Shown: in pieces, positions 52,328 to 64,000 of the stretch | How positions within the stretch are numbered: the stretch's first letter is position 1 | How the letters are laid out: each line of letters begins with the position of its first letter | Translations under genes and position numbers: made by a program | The notes under the pieces: model-generated | Databases searched by the model: none | Seen by the model: only the letters and a program-made list of their open reading frames with translations | What the model was told of the DNA's origin: nothing | Assembly (NCBI GenBank): GCA_028023455.1 | Contig: JAQFVV010013308.1 | Span: forward strand, 30,001-94,000 | Direction of reading: 5' to 3' | Source of the DNA: Epiperipatus broadwayi | Taxonomy: Eukaryota; Onychophora; Udeonychophora; Euonychophora; Peripatidae | DNA: 64,000 nucleotides

Positions 52328-52740
52328 GCTTGATGAGATGCACTGTGGCTCCTCCTTTTTCAGAATCGGTAATCTCTCTGCTACCATGCCCAGGGTGCCA
52401 CTTTATCTTCCCTTCCCATTTCCAATGCTATTTTTTCCATATTCTTCTCTATCCTGCTCCATCCCATTTCCACAACATAATCTTTGTCAACTCCATGGCC
52501 TTTATATCTAAATCCCCCTTATCTTTTCCCAAACCCATCATAAAATCCAAGAACCCACCTTCTATATAATCACTTTGTTTTTATTTATTTTCCCACAACT
52601 TCATTATTTCTGTCCTTTCTACTTGTATTTACATTCAATTAACAGATGCCTAATATTTTATATGCCTTCATTGCACAACTTGCAAGCTAAGTCACCCACA
52701 TTTTTCCATTTATGTGTATATTTCCTTGTACTGTTAATTT
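52328..52740 (-). pseudogene. Second non-LTR family, copy C: 3' end, opposite strand
   Basis: On the minus strand it matches the C-terminal tail and 3' untranslated part of copies A and B. Landmark: 'atggagttgacaaagatta', also near 48335. The plus-strand frames at 52326-52569 are its antisense shadows. Confidence 0.75.
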
Positions 52741-53365
52741 GAGTAATCAATGGATACCAGATGATATAATACTATAAGATCCTCATCTCCGTGTCAGTAT
52801 CTGTTTTTTACTTTTACCACAAAAAGATTAGGATTCAAAGATGAAAATAATAGTCAAATTTCTAAATATTAAAAATGAGTCCATTTTTATAATTCCTAAA
52901 TATGTATGATTTTTTATTTATTTATTTTCAGTGATGTTATATAATATTTAACATTTAATATTTCCATTTATCTTACTCTTTCTTTGTAAATAGTATCAAC
53001 AATAAAATATTTATTAGCGAAATTAATAGTTAAAGTTTTCAGATGCTGTTTTCCAGGAATAAAATGAAAATCAAAAATTAAATGGCTCAATTTTCAAATT
53101 AATAAAAACAAAATAATGTGATGCTCAAAACAATTAAATTATCAATTTACAGGTATTTTCTACATTGTTTTTTTTAATTTTAAAATATATTTAATTTACT
53201 TCATATTTAATGAATGTAAACATGAAATCTCTTCATAAAAAAATATCAAATTAAAGATTCTAGAATGAAAGTTATAGTTATAATATATACTAAAAATTCA
53301 TTTATTTTGTTAACCTGTATATACCTATATGTTCACAATTTATATATAAATAAATCAACAAAGGT
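52741..53365. other. AT-rich noncoding spacer
   Basis: Nothing beyond an F3-like phrase at 52741-52765. Confidence 0.5.
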
Positions 53366-53484
53366 TTCAGTGTTCCATCATCGGATTTCAATGATATGGA
53401 TGAGAAAATGTTGGAGGGTGGAGAAGATTGAAGCTTGCCCATTAAAGTTTGAAGATTTGCTATCTTAATATAAGCTGAGGATTG

Positions 53485-53533
<49 letters not shown>

Positions 53534-53690
53534 TGATGATCTGGACGAAGTGATGAGTGCTGACTCAGCACAAAATACATATATTGGAGATCATTTATTT
53601 TTTTCACGTTTGTGTTCAAGTGTATCAGTTGTGTAAGATGTGGTGCATAGGCGTAGGAAGCTTGAAAGTCTAAGTTTAGGTTCTTTCTAA
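53366..53690 (+). repeat. F1 element, single arm, copy e
   Basis: It has one orientation of the F1 unit ('ggtggagaagattgaagctt', 'agtgatgagtgctgac', ending near 'gaaagtctaagttta'), with a long (TA)n at 53488-53528 in the place where other F1 copies have a short one. Confidence 0.7.
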
Positions 53691-53779
53691 TTACATTAAA
53701 TTTAGCATAGACAATATACTTACAATGGAATATTACATATTCAGCCTATATTCTGCCAATCCCTCTTCTGTGAATTTAA

Positions 53780-54170
53780 ATTCACATATTAAGGTCCTAT
53801 ATGTGAGATCAGAATGACTTAAAGTCAACACAGGTATGACAATAATATTGGCATCAACATGGATCTGAGTGTTACATCATTGGATTTTCAATGATATGGA
53901 TGGCTGAAGTGTTGGAGGTGTGAAGAAGATTGAAGTTTGCCCATTTAAGTTTGAAGGTTTGCTACCTTAATACAAACTGAGCATTGGTTGTATATATGTG
54001 TGGGAGATAATAAACTGGACCAATTGATGAGTGCTGGTTCAGCACAAAACATGTGTATTGGATATCATTTATCTTTTTCACATGTATGTGGTCAGATGTA
54101 TCAGTTGTGTCAGATGTGGTGCATAGGTGTAGGAAGGTTGAAAGTCTGAGTTTAGATACTTTCTAATTAC
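53780..54170 (+). repeat. F1 element, single arm, copy f
   Basis: Same orientation as copy e, with extra inner sequence ('aggtatgacaataatattgg') that in copies c and d belongs to the loop. It ends at 'gaaagtctgagtttaga'. Confidence 0.7.
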
Positions 54171-54204
54171 ATTTAGTTTAATATAGAAAAATTACTTATA
54201 TTGG

Positions 54205-54249
<45 letters not shown>

Positions 54250-54449
54250 CTATTAAAAGATGTGATGGTTGCCTTGACAGCAGTTAGAAATATTGGTTGC
54301 TATATTTACTGTGAATGTTTAGGTGGTTACTGGTTGGAAACTAATTATATATATATATATAATAAAGATTGAAGTCATAGAAAACTAATTATATATATAT
54401 ATATAATAAAGATTGAAGTCATAGAAAATATGTAAAATATGAATAAATA
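54171..54449. repeat. (AT)n and a 45-bp tandem duplication
   Basis: (AT)n spans about 54209-54244. A unit of 'aaactaatt', (AT)n and 'aataaagattgaagtcatag' is present twice in a row at about 54338-54430. Confidence 0.8.
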
Positions 54450-55720
54450 ATAATAAATATGGCTGAAATAATATGTTTAACGATCTGCTAAGTCAACTTT
54501 TGATGTGGAGTGTCTGTATCAAAGTCCACAGAGAGATAATTGGCAGAGAGTGACAGTTCTGATTATAAATGGTTGAACCAGGGATTTTTAGAAGATTTGT
54601 ACAATTGCATGTATAATAGGTGGGTTATTAAGTCCCACCTATATTGCAGAATTGAATACCCATTGTCTGTTGAGGAAACATTATTGGCTATATGTTTATT
54701 GTCTGTGTTTAATTAATTACATGCTAAGCCTCTTTGAGTTTATGTTTTTATGATTACATTCTAGGCAAACAATCTTGCAAAAGCAGGTTCAAAAGCAGGA
54801 CCAGCAGTTTTCTTGTATTCAACAAACACTGAGCTATATGATGGATTTGTTTTAGCTCTGTTATATAGATAAGTGTGTTGGGATATCCTAGATTTCCAAG
54901 CTGGCATGAGTCTTCCTGAAGTATTTATTATTGCAGGAGGGGAATGCTATAGAATGAAATAGTTGAGCTTCCTCTAAACTGTTAGCTTGTCCTTAGAATT
55001 AAATTTTGACATTTAATAACAGACATAAATATGCCAAACCCCCTGAATCCAAAGCCTCGAATCAACATACCTTTAATCACTAACATTCACACAAAATAAC
55101 CTCTCTCCTTTCTAAAGATTTTAATATCAGTTTTCGATACCCTCCTTTCCTCAACACACTTGTCAATAATTCTAAGGACAAACTCAACATCAATGACAAA
55201 GCTCAATTAGTTTATTCTCTAGTTTGCCCTCCTGCAATAATAAACACTTAAGGCAGACTTGTGCCAATATGAAATCTAGGATATCCCAATACACTTATCT
55301 ATATAACAGAGCTAAAACATATCTATCATGTAATTCAGTATTTGTGGAATGTGAGAAAACCATTGGTCTCATTTTTAAACCTGCTTCTGCCAAGATTGTT
55401 TGCCTTGAAAGTAATTATAAAAAATGTAAAATCAAACCGGCTTGGCATATAATTAATCCTATTTATAAATAAACATACAAGCCAATAGTGTTCCCCTAAA
55501 CAAATACTGGGTGATCAATTCTGGTACATAAGTGGCATTTGATAACTCATCTATTATATATGCAATTATGCAGATCTTCTAACATTCCCTAGTTCACCCT
55601 TTTATAATCAGCAACACTGTCACTATCTGCCAATTATCTCTCAGTTATGCTTTGATACAGATACTCCATGTCAAAAGTTCACTTAGCAGATTATTAAACA
55701 TATTATTTCAGCTGTATTTA
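54450..55720. repeat. F4 foldback element
   Basis: The left arm 54450-54943 and right arm 55227-55720 are inverted copies of about 495 bp. Landmarks: 'aataatatgtttaa' and 'ttaaacatattattt'; 'ggatatcctagattt' and 'aaatctaggatatcc'; 'ttattattgcaggaggg' and its inverse. The loop is 54944-55226. The arms are clearly diverged, so it is old. The 82-residue frame at 55224-55472 lies in an arm and is not credited. Confidence 0.85.
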
Positions 55721-55734
55721 TATATATATATATT

Positions 55735-56491
55735 AAGCATTAAATCACCCCCACATGGTTAAGAAATCCAGTACTGAGCTCTGTGAACTAATATACAAAT
55801 ACATTAGAGTTCGTATTTCAAAATAGCCAGATCAAAATGATACCACTTTGACCTGCCTGCTATATGATGTTATATATTGAAATACAAACCAACTCAAACA
55901 AAGAACTTGAAATTTTAGCAAGCAACGATCTTAACTTTTTGCTACAAACAAACATGTTTTACAATTATTATATAAAGACAAACTAAACTTTAGTAATTTT
56001 AATCTTTAAACTACCTAACACAAATGTATAGAAATGTATTTATATATTAGTTCACAGAGGGCGGTACTGGATTTCTTAACAATGTGGGGTGATTTAATGC
56101 TTAATATTTGCATATTTATTTCAGTATAGCATTATGCACTGGGATTATTGTCTATACATTTGTGTTAGATGATTTAAAGATTAAAATTACTAAAGTTTAG
56201 TTTGTCTTTATATAATAACTGTAAAACATGTTTGTAGCAAAAAGTTAAGATCGTTGCTTGCTAAAATTTCAAGTTCTTTGTTTGAGTTGGTTCGTATTTC
56301 AATATATAACATCATATAGCAGACAGGTCAAAGTGGTATCATTTTGATCTGGCTATTTTGAAATATGAACTCTAATGTATTTATATATTAGTTCACAGAG
56401 GGCGATACCAGATTTCTTAACCATGTGGGGTGATTTAATGCATAATATTTGTATATTTATTTCAGTATAGCGTTATGCCCTGGGATTATTT
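55735..56491. repeat. F5 foldback with duplicated 107-bp tail
   Basis: The left arm 55735-56040 is inverted at 56148-56446 ('taaatcacccccacatggtt' against its inverse near 56425). A 107-bp piece starting 'attagttcacagagggcg' follows both at 56046-56145 and 56384-56491. The order is therefore arm-inverse, tail, arm, tail. No coding. Confidence 0.8.
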
Positions 56492-56529
56492 TATATATAT
56501 ATAATATCAAATGAAATAAGTATAATAAT

Positions 56530-56607
56530 CAAAATATTCTAGAATAAATATTAAAAAATTCCATATAGATATATAGACTTTTTTAATATTTATTCTAGAA
56601 TATTTTA
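56530..56607. repeat. Palindromic hairpin near E3
   Basis: 'aatattctagaataaatatt' and its inverse flank a short centre. It sits just left of the (AT)n that borders E3. Confidence 0.7.
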
Positions 56608-56627
56608 ATTAATATATATATATATAT

Positions 56628-58244
56628 TGTACCGGGTTCGCTCCACAGAAGATCTTACTTACACTGCATAGGTTTTGGCTGGTTTCAAACTTCTTTAAAA
56701 CACATTTATAATCTTATGTAATTATAAATGTTAGGTGAACGAACTGGCATGTTCGAGCAAAGTGGGGAATATTATTGATAGCCTTAACTATCAACAATAC
56801 CCACGATCATTTCATGGCCCACCTCAGCTGCTGGATTCAAACCCCTACTATCCAAACACTTCATTTGTTTCGGAGTAAACCCTGGGTGCCAGCTAATCAA
56901 TGACTAATGTATTCGGACAGTAGGCTCATAATCCAGCGCTCAAAACAATCCCTAAAACTAGCTCAGTCTAATTTTAATTCAATAACAAAATATTAAAAGT
57001 AGTGGTGAAAGAATTGATAAACAGTTGGTTAAAAGAATTGATAAAAAGAATTGACCAACAAATAAAGTTTTAGTTTAAAGACAAAATATTTTAATTAACA
57101 TTATTAATTTTAAATATTTTATAAATCTAATATAACACATGCACATTTTAAATTAACACACTATATATATCTTATGATAAAGCATAAATAATATCTGACG
57201 TTTGGAAAATCATATAGCATTCACACACACGCACATCAATAGTTCATTTTATGCATGCTTATAAAGTTCAAATTACTTGTCTCTGGAGGCTTTACGAATT
57301 AATGCAATGCAATGGCTATTATAGAAATAAGAATATGAAACATTATTACCTAGGATTTTGAATGTGGACATAGAACTTCGTTTTCTTTGGTTACTGCTTT
57401 AGGTGAGAATATTTCCAGACAGCTGGGACATTTCCTTGAGGAGTTTCCTTATTATTCATGATTATTATTATTGGAGACAATTAGATACTGACAGAGATTT
57501 CCAAGTTGTTATGCTGACATTATTTCATGGGCAGATCTTGCTGTTTTCATCGGACTTCAGGCTGTGGAGAGGTGTATATTTCCTGTGGGTTTTTAACACT
57601 GCATTTCTGTTTCTGGATACCTAATAAACTGCACTGTTATCTGAACTGAAACAATTATTCGACTGACTGATTGTCCTCCCTGAACTTAACTGACTCAATC
57701 CTCTGTCCGATAAAAAAGTCTATTTATACCTGCGATGTGTTGTCCTTGTAATATCCTCCAGCAATATCTGTTGTCGAAATTCTTTTGATAACTAATCCTT
57801 TGACAACGTGTTTTTGAAGATTTTTTAATTAGTAATAGCCATGCAAATGTGTTGTTTTATATAATTTTAATTTTAATAGCCATCGCTGTGTTTTTTTAAT
57901 CTTTTTTTATTTCATTTTAATATTTATTACGCATACATTTTTATTTATTTACATTCGCACATATATATGCACATATATACCTAGTTTTAAGATTACTTTT
58001 TCTTTAATTCGAATGAAAAGAGATTTGTATTTTTTAAACTTTAAATTATATTTCGACTACTAATAATAAACTCTATTTCCTTTTATAAAACTTTTAGTTT
58101 AACTTTCTAAAGAAAACCCCCTTCCCACTTTTAATCAATTATTTTCCAACTTTTATTTCAAACTCTTTTATGAAAGATTTTTATTTTAATAATTTTTTTA
58201 GACAAAATTATTTTATTTACATGTGCGAATTCGGCCTTGGCACA
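56628..58244 (-). mobile_element. E3: solo-LTR-like module in (AT)n
   Basis: Both termini are visible: TGTACCGGG at 56628 and, on the other strand, TGTGCCAAGG at 58244. The module therefore has the TG...CA ends and short TGTRCC inverted repeat expected of an LTR. It is 1.6 kb with (AT)n on both sides. On the minus strand TATAAATAG lies at 57720-57728, 516 bp from the TGT end, with TCAGT 36 bases further. I saw no partner copy, so it is solo. The 73-residue plus frame at 57403-57624 is antisense and unsupported. Confidence 0.55.
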
Positions 58245-58249
58245 ATATA

Positions 58250-60330
58250 TATTATAATGATCGAAATGAAAGTGAAGATCGAATCTAACCGCAAAACCAA
58301 TATCTGCTCTACAAGGCGCCATCTAGGCATTTGAGCCTAGAAAACTTTATAAAGTAGGCAGATACGCGCTGTTAAGATTCCACTTTATTTAAATATTCTG
58401 ATCGTTAGCCCAAGTCACTAGCTCAGCGGAGATGCAGAGATAAAAATCTATATCTTAATTTATATCTTAAATATCAATAAATAAAAGCCACTGCCAGAAA
58501 TTAACACATAAAAATATTTATTTATGCACATATAAAATAACATTTAAATTTTGAGGAATAAGTTTAACATTTTAGATTTTTATATTAACTTTTAATTTTA
58601 CATTTAACTAAGTTTCAATGAGTTTAATATTTTATTTAGCTAATCAAGTATGAATAGACTACATAGATCTGCATTTGAAAAGAAAATATTCTTCCCTGAT
58701 TTAACCTTATGCCACAAATTTCGCAACCAAACTGGTGCCAATCCATCTGATACATTCATGTATTCAATGTAGCATGATACGACAACACAAAATACTATAC
58801 TGTCAGGAAAGTACATCTGAACAGTAAGTAGAATTAGAGAAGACATTGACTCTCCACCAACAGGAATGTCACATCTGTTGGCAAGTAGAACAATAAACAA
58901 AAAACTCCATAGGAATGGACTGCGGTCTTCTGCCGACTTACCAACCCATCCATAGGCAAACAGAAGGTGTGTGGCGTATATATGCAATCCTGCCCGAAGC
59001 GGATCTCATACTACATCTACTAATTACACAAATATATCCAATCCATTGAGCCAATTCAACTACGAAACGAATAACCTAAGATTACCCTCCCTTAATATAA
59101 CTTTACAAAACTATATAGCCATTCACGCCCGACTTAAATTTAACATTTAGATACATTCGCACAAATGAATTTTATAAAATTTGTTTTAAAATGTTGAGTA
59201 TAGATCAGCTGCACAGATTCCACGGTCAAAAACATCCCAAATTAAACACAACCGATCAAAATACAAAGTCATCGATAAGCGTCACTTGCATAGGGAATAT
59301 ACAAATCCCATTAGCATTCATCGTAAGATGCTTGCAGTGATATCGTTGACATATATTCTAATTGAATGTGAAAACCACAACATTATCAACCGCTAACGAA
59401 TCTATGCAATGTCTATACCCAACCTTAAATTTCATCATTTAAAATTTAAACAACAAATAATTTATACAATAAGAGAAAAAAAAAATGGAAATGATTTTTA
59501 TCAATCGGAAAACATATAAAATTAAACATTATTAATTTGATCTAAAAACTTACAAAAGTCAGATAAGAGTCCGTTTTTAACATTTAAGTTGGCTTGTTTA
59601 TCAATTTATAAAACTTGACGAAAGTTCTTAATTGATTTTAATAACTGTTCATTTCATATAGCTTATGGTAGAAGAGTCCAGGTTCCTGTTTTTAATTCCC
59701 GTGACGCCTCCATTGGAAGATAATGTTCTGGAGATGGCAATAGCTGGTTCAAGGTATCACAGTCTTTTCCTTTTTCTTTTTTTTTAAATAGAGAGTGTGG
59801 TATGTGCGTCCTACCACAACTCTCAAACACATAACGCTGGAACTCAATATTTCTCTTTTTATAGTAAATCTCCAGATTGAATGAACAAAGACATCACTAA
59901 TCCAAATTTTCGTTCGGGTCCAGGCTGAGGCTTGGTGCTTCCATTGGTCAAGCTAAAATCTCTTTATTCTCTTATCTAATTTACTCTCTGACTTTTTAAT
60001 TAGACAGCTTTTGGATAATTGATAAACAATCATTTCCATTTACAGATTACAGGAATTAATTAACCTGTTTTTATTTTTACTTACGTTATTTCTTTTTTAA
60101 ACTATTTTTATATTTAAATCTTTTTTTATAAAAAAAATACATTCAAATACCTTTTTTTATTTATTAAAAAAAAATATTTTTAAAGTTTAGCATCTGTGCG
60201 AATATATACGTTTAACAAACATTTTAATTTTAGCGTTTAGTTTTTTTCTTTTTAATACACTTATTTTTATATGCGAACTTAAAAGTTTTTATTTCAATTT
60301 AATGTAACGACATATTTATATATCATTACA
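58250..60330 (-). mobile_element. E2': inverted second copy of E2 with extra right part
   Basis: On the minus strand it opens TGTAATGATA at 60330 and ends ATTATA into (AT)n next to E3. The first 1.38 kb (60330-58951) matches E2a, including TATAAAAAG. The remainder (58950-58250) has no counterpart in E2a, whose match ends in the GATA array. This remainder contains the reading frame at 58640-58987. Confidence 0.6.
58640..58987 (-). pseudogene. 115-residue frame resembling a Cys-loop receptor transmembrane region
   Basis: Ordered marks: a hydrophobic stretch near residues 25-40 (PFLWSFLFIVLL); 'CDIPVGGESMSSLILLTVQ', matching the P-x2-GE-(K/R/S)-(M/V)-S phrase between TM1 and TM2 of nicotinic-type receptors; then directly a second hydrophobic stretch 'IVFCVVVSCYIEY'; then 'LAPVWLRNLWHKV', like the P-x-W(L/V)R-(K/N)-(I/L)F phrase after TM3. 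The end of TM2 and start of TM3 appear missing, so no intact channel could form. A splice-acceptor-like run ends 'ttctacttgccaacag' just before 'RCDIP'. The identity is inference from motif order. A chance frame remains possible. Confidence 0.35.
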
Positions 60331-60338
60331 ATATATAT

Positions 60339-61762
60339 TGTATCGTCTACAAATAGATGGTCCAAGGATATTGGCATTTAAAATATTTAAAAACTAAAAA
60401 AGAAAAAGTAAATTTAAAGATCTTTTAAATTGACACATTTTTAATTTTTTTTTAGTTTGTGTAATTTTTTTTTTTTTAAATGTACAATGAAAGTTAAATT
60501 TTTCGTTCATATGTAATTAAAAATAAAAGTTAAAATTGGAAAGAAAAAAGGCATGTAGATTACTAATCCAGATAAGCAATAGGAATTCCAAAAGCATAAA
60601 GATTACAATCAAGAAAACATTAAAATATTAATTAAAGATAACAAAATAAATTTGTTATAAAAAAGAACTTTGTAACAGTTAAAAAAATAAATGTAGAAGA
60701 TTATAAACTTATGTGTCATGATAATAATAACATGCACAGAAGTTTCAAAACTGGACCGAAGTATAAAAAGAAGAGGACAACTTTGGTTTTGTCTTTCTTT
60801 ACCTTTTGGTTATGTGGCTTAGAGTCGGAAATTTCCATGAGCATAATCTGTGGCAGTAAATACTTCTGCACAGGTATGCCAATTGCTTAATGAAGCCATC
60901 ATACAAGAATGAAAATGAAGCCTCGTGAACACTGTAATGAAGAGGTTATCACGACTGCTATAAAACAGACCGATAATTGAAGATACCGGCAGGAGAGACC
61001 AATTATAATTTCTATGAGCTCAGGATCCCATAAATCTATACAAACTTACTGGTAATCTAAGCTATTCATATCCTAATAGTGACTAAATTAAGTTTGCAAA
61101 CAATTCTTAATATAAACTTGTGATGTAACTCCGATAGAGACATTTCCTGATTTATGACATTTTGATCCATGGATTGTTTAAAGAGAGAACTGAAAGAAAT
61201 GGACTGTATTCATTATATAAAATGATTACCTGGATTAGCATGCATGGTCCTTTGTAGATAATAATAACTATTTATTAAATATTTTGATTGCATAATAAAA
61301 TATTTACCTTTTAAAATCAATTTCATTTGTACATTATTAATTTTAGTTATTTATTTTAGTTTATTAGAACTTGAATGTATAATTTACCCTTTGCCAATAT
61401 TTATTAATTAAGCCCCAGGAATAATATCTCAAAAAAAAAAAAACCTTAGCTATGGTAAACTATGACCCAGTTTTTTTAAAAAATCATTTTTCTTTTAATT
61501 TACGATGTGCGATGCGACGGACTTCAGCAGATTCTTATATGAATCCTGGTGCTCCCAGAAAAATAAATAAAAATCAGATTCCGCTGTTAGCATAAGTTGA
61601 AATAATTGGTAGGCCAGTTAATCAGAAAATATAGTTATGCTTTATAGAAATATGAATGAAATATTTGCATTTTCTGTATTCATAACTTGATTAACTTTCA
61701 CTAAATTTATGGTGAGTTAAAGAAGGCCTACCAGAATCTATTAAAATGTGAAGAACATTACA
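60339..61762 (+). repeat. E4 left LTR-like repeat
   Basis: 1,424 bp; direct copy of 62335-63739 with scattered substitutions and small indels. It is separated by eight bases of AT from the TGT end of E2' in opposite orientation. Confidence 0.8.
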
Positions 61763-62334
61763 ATGGCTTCCCAATATGAAACTTTGAAACAAACTACTAC
61801 CTAAGATGCAACTTTAAACCCTGATTATATATATATAAATAATTTTTTTAATATGACTTACAGAAAGAAAAATACAAATTGCGGCTGATGTAGATTTTAA
61901 TTCACAGCATTGACCGGGTAGGCGAATACTGGAGAGGGCAAAAAAGCATAGCTCTGAGTCCTTACATATGCAGTAGGTGACATAAGACCATTCTTAAATG
62001 CCATGTGCCTTATAAGAGCAGGTTCCTGAGAAATGAAAGGGTGAACCAAGCACCATGAGCCAATAAGTCTCAAAAGAATGAGCAACACTTGTATGTACTA
62101 AGTCTTGGGTTTCTTTTGTTAGTCTTACACTGAGTGTAAAAAACACAGATGAATGTGCACATCATTCCTGCCGTATTAGACCTAAAAGTGGGCTTTAAAG
62201 CTGCATGTCACTTGTGAAAGAGTCTACAAAAATATATCAGTATGCTAATACAAAAAACAAGTTATACTTTTAACTATATTAAGAATAAAATTTCAAATTT
62301 ATATTTTATTCTTGTTTGTGGGGATGGATAATAT

Positions 62335-63739
62335 TGTACCATCTACAAATAGATGGTCCAAAAATATTGGCATTTAAAATATTTAAAAGCTAAAAAAGCA
62401 AAAGTAAATTTAAAGATCTTTTAAATTGACGCATTTTAAATTTTTTTTTTAGTTTGTGTAATTTTTTTTTTAAAACATACAATGAAAGTTAAATTTTTCG
62501 TTCATATCTAATTAAAAATAAAATTGCAAAGAAAAAAGACATGTAGATTACTAATCCAGATAAGCAAAAGGAATTCCAAAAACACAAAGATTACAATCAA
62601 GAAAACATTAGAATATTAATTAAAGATGGTGAAAAAAAAATTGTTACAAAAAAGAACTTTGTAACAGATAAAAAAATAAATGTAGAAGATTATAAACTTA
62701 AGCATCGCAGAAGTTTGAAAACTGGACCAAAGTATAAAAAGAAGAGGACAACTTCGGTCTTGTCTTTCTTTACCTTCTGGTTATGTGGCTTAGAATTGCA
62801 GGTTTCTGCGAGCATAATCTGTGGCAGTAATATACTTCTGCACAGGTATGCCAATTACTGAATGAAGCCATCATGCAAAAATGGAAACAAAGCCTTGTGA
62901 ACACCATAATGACGAGGTTATCATGACCGAGATCCAGCTATAGCATGGATCGATAATTGAAGATGCTGGCAGGAGAGACCAATTATAATTTCTATGAGCT
63001 CAGGATTCCATAAATCTATACAAACTTACTGGTAATCTAAGCTATTTATATCTCAATAGTGACTAAATTATGTTTACAAACAATTCTTAATATAAACTTG
63101 AAATATAACTCTGATAGAGACATTTCCTGATTTATAACATTTCGATCCATGGATTGTTTAAAGAGAGAACTGAAAGAAATGGACTGTATTGATTATATAA
63201 AATGGTTACCCAGATTAGCATGCATGGTCCTTTCTAAATAATAATAACTATTTATTAAATATTTTGATTGCATAATAAAATATTTACCTTTTAAGATCAA
63301 TTTCATTTGTACATTATAATTTTAGTTATTTATTTTAGTTTATTAAAACTTGAATGTATAATTTACCCTTTGCCAATATTTATAAATTAAGCCCTGGGAA
63401 TAATATCTTGAAAAAAAAAAAAGCCTTAGCTATGGTAAACTATGACCAGTTTTTTTTAAAATCATTTTCCTTTTAATTTATGATGTGTGATGCGATGGAT
63501 TTCAGCAGATTCATATATGAATTCTGGCACCCTCATAAAAATAAATAAAAAGCTGATTCCACCATTAGCATAAGTCAAAATAATTGGTAGGCCAGTTAAT
63601 CAGGAAATATAGCTATGTTTTATAGAAATATGAATGAAATTTTGCACTTTCTGTATTCATAGCTTGATTAACTTTCACTAAATTTACAGTGAGTAAAAGA
63701 AGGTCTACCAGAATCTATTAAAACATGAAGAACATTACA
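62335..63739 (+). repeat. E4 right LTR-like repeat
   Basis: 1,405 bp; same order of landmarks as the left repeat ('aaatagatggtcca', 'gagagaccaattataat', 'taggccagttaatcag'), ending ATTACA before (AT)n. Confidence 0.8.
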
Positions 63740-64000
63740 ATATATATATATATTATAAATTGATGTCTGTATTTTTTCAAAGCAATATATGGAATCTTAT
63801 AATTAAATATTAGTAAATACAGTAATCAAAATGTTTGAAAGTACAAAAAAATAATCATCACTTAGGAGTGCTTTCGATTATCCTTGTAGTCTTTGTCAAC
63901 TAATACTTTGAAAGATTAACCTTCCCATAATATGTAATTTTGTAATTTCTACATATGAGGACAGTATTTTGAAAAAGGAATATTATCAAAAAAATATTAC
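63740..64000. other. AT-rich noncoding end of window
   Basis: (AT)n then unremarkable AT-rich sequence. Confidence 0.6.

Larger units (their letters stand above)
60339..63739 (+). mobile_element. LTR-retrotransposon-like element with tiny interior (TRIM/LARD-like)
   Basis: Two direct repeats of about 1.4 kb (60339-61762 and 62335-63739) flank 572 bp. Both begin TGTA(T/C)C and end ATTACA, and the whole is bordered by ATATAT. A purine-rich GTGGGGATGG lies just before the second repeat, where a polypurine tract is expected. TGG follows the first repeat after two bases, as in many primer-binding sites. TATAAAAAG is conserved at 60762 and 62733. The interior has no supported coding: a 63-residue minus frame at 61897-62088 shows no motif. 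The element must use proteins of another retrotransposon if it is mobile. Confidence 0.7.

Noticed and set aside
52326-52569. Plus-strand frames of 61-79 residues
   Set aside because: Antisense of the minus-strand copy C of the second non-LTR family.
57403-57624. 73-residue plus-strand frame as a gene
   Set aside because: Lies antisense inside E3, has no motif, and its length is within chance expectation.
61897-62088. 63-residue frame in the interior of the E4 pair as a retroelement protein
   Set aside because: No Gag, protease or RT motif; too short to credit.

Overview
This is an AT-rich eukaryotic window, almost certainly from a large, repeat-rich invertebrate genome. It holds degenerate APE-type non-LTR retrotransposons, a hAT transposase relic, long trinucleotide and GATA/GACA microsatellites, and many inverted-repeat elements. 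I see no bacterial-style operons, no intact host gene, no rRNA, no functional tRNA and no CRISPR. The RTE protein of the 'craniofacial development protein 2-like' type next to a GTF2IRD2/ZBED-like hAT relic fits a mollusc such as a cephalopod, but the sequence does not prove the taxon.

Layout. 0-5 kb: AT-rich DNA with two inverted-repeat elements (families F3 and F1). 5.3-8.0 kb, minus strand: broken gag/ORF1-like gene with one CCHC knuckle. 8.3-11.3 kb, plus: near full-length RTE retrotransposon (endonuclease plus reverse transcriptase) with one frameshift and one stop. 12.0-14.5 kb: hAT transposase relic with a recognisable 3' terminal repeat, a tandem duplication in its tail, and a small tRNA-derived SINE whose empty site is also present. 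15.8-18.3 kb: trinucleotide microsatellites and inverted repeats. 21.1-23.5 kb: four truncated RTE 3' ends. 25.3-29.0 kb: dense inverted-repeat elements (F1, F2). 29-35.4 and 40-44.9 kb: long noncoding modules bounded by (AT)n, one of them (E1) present twice. 37.6-39.5 kb: RT relic, a TIR element and a MITE. 44.9-45.5 kb: GATA/GACA array. 46.4-52.8 kb: three copies of a second non-LTR family, one with an in-frame 522-bp tandem duplication. 53.4-56.6 kb: more inverted-repeat elements (F1, F4, F5). 56.6-63.7 kb: LTR-like modules, including a pair of 1.4-kb direct repeats around a 572-bp interior.

Main theme. The least ordinary signal is a set of unrelated long noncoding modules (E1-E5, 1.4-4.5 kb). 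Each begins TGT(A/G) and most end (T/A)TA(C/T)A or ACA. All sit in (AT)n, and several carry a TATA box 430-520 bp from the TGT end. They often meet head-to-head as ACA-(AT)n-TGT. I read them as LTRs (solo, or paired in the last element) of retrotransposons that target AT dinucleotide runs. One of them (E2') is followed by a short reading frame resembling the transmembrane part of a Cys-loop receptor. All assignments come from reading the sequence; no alignment or database search was run.
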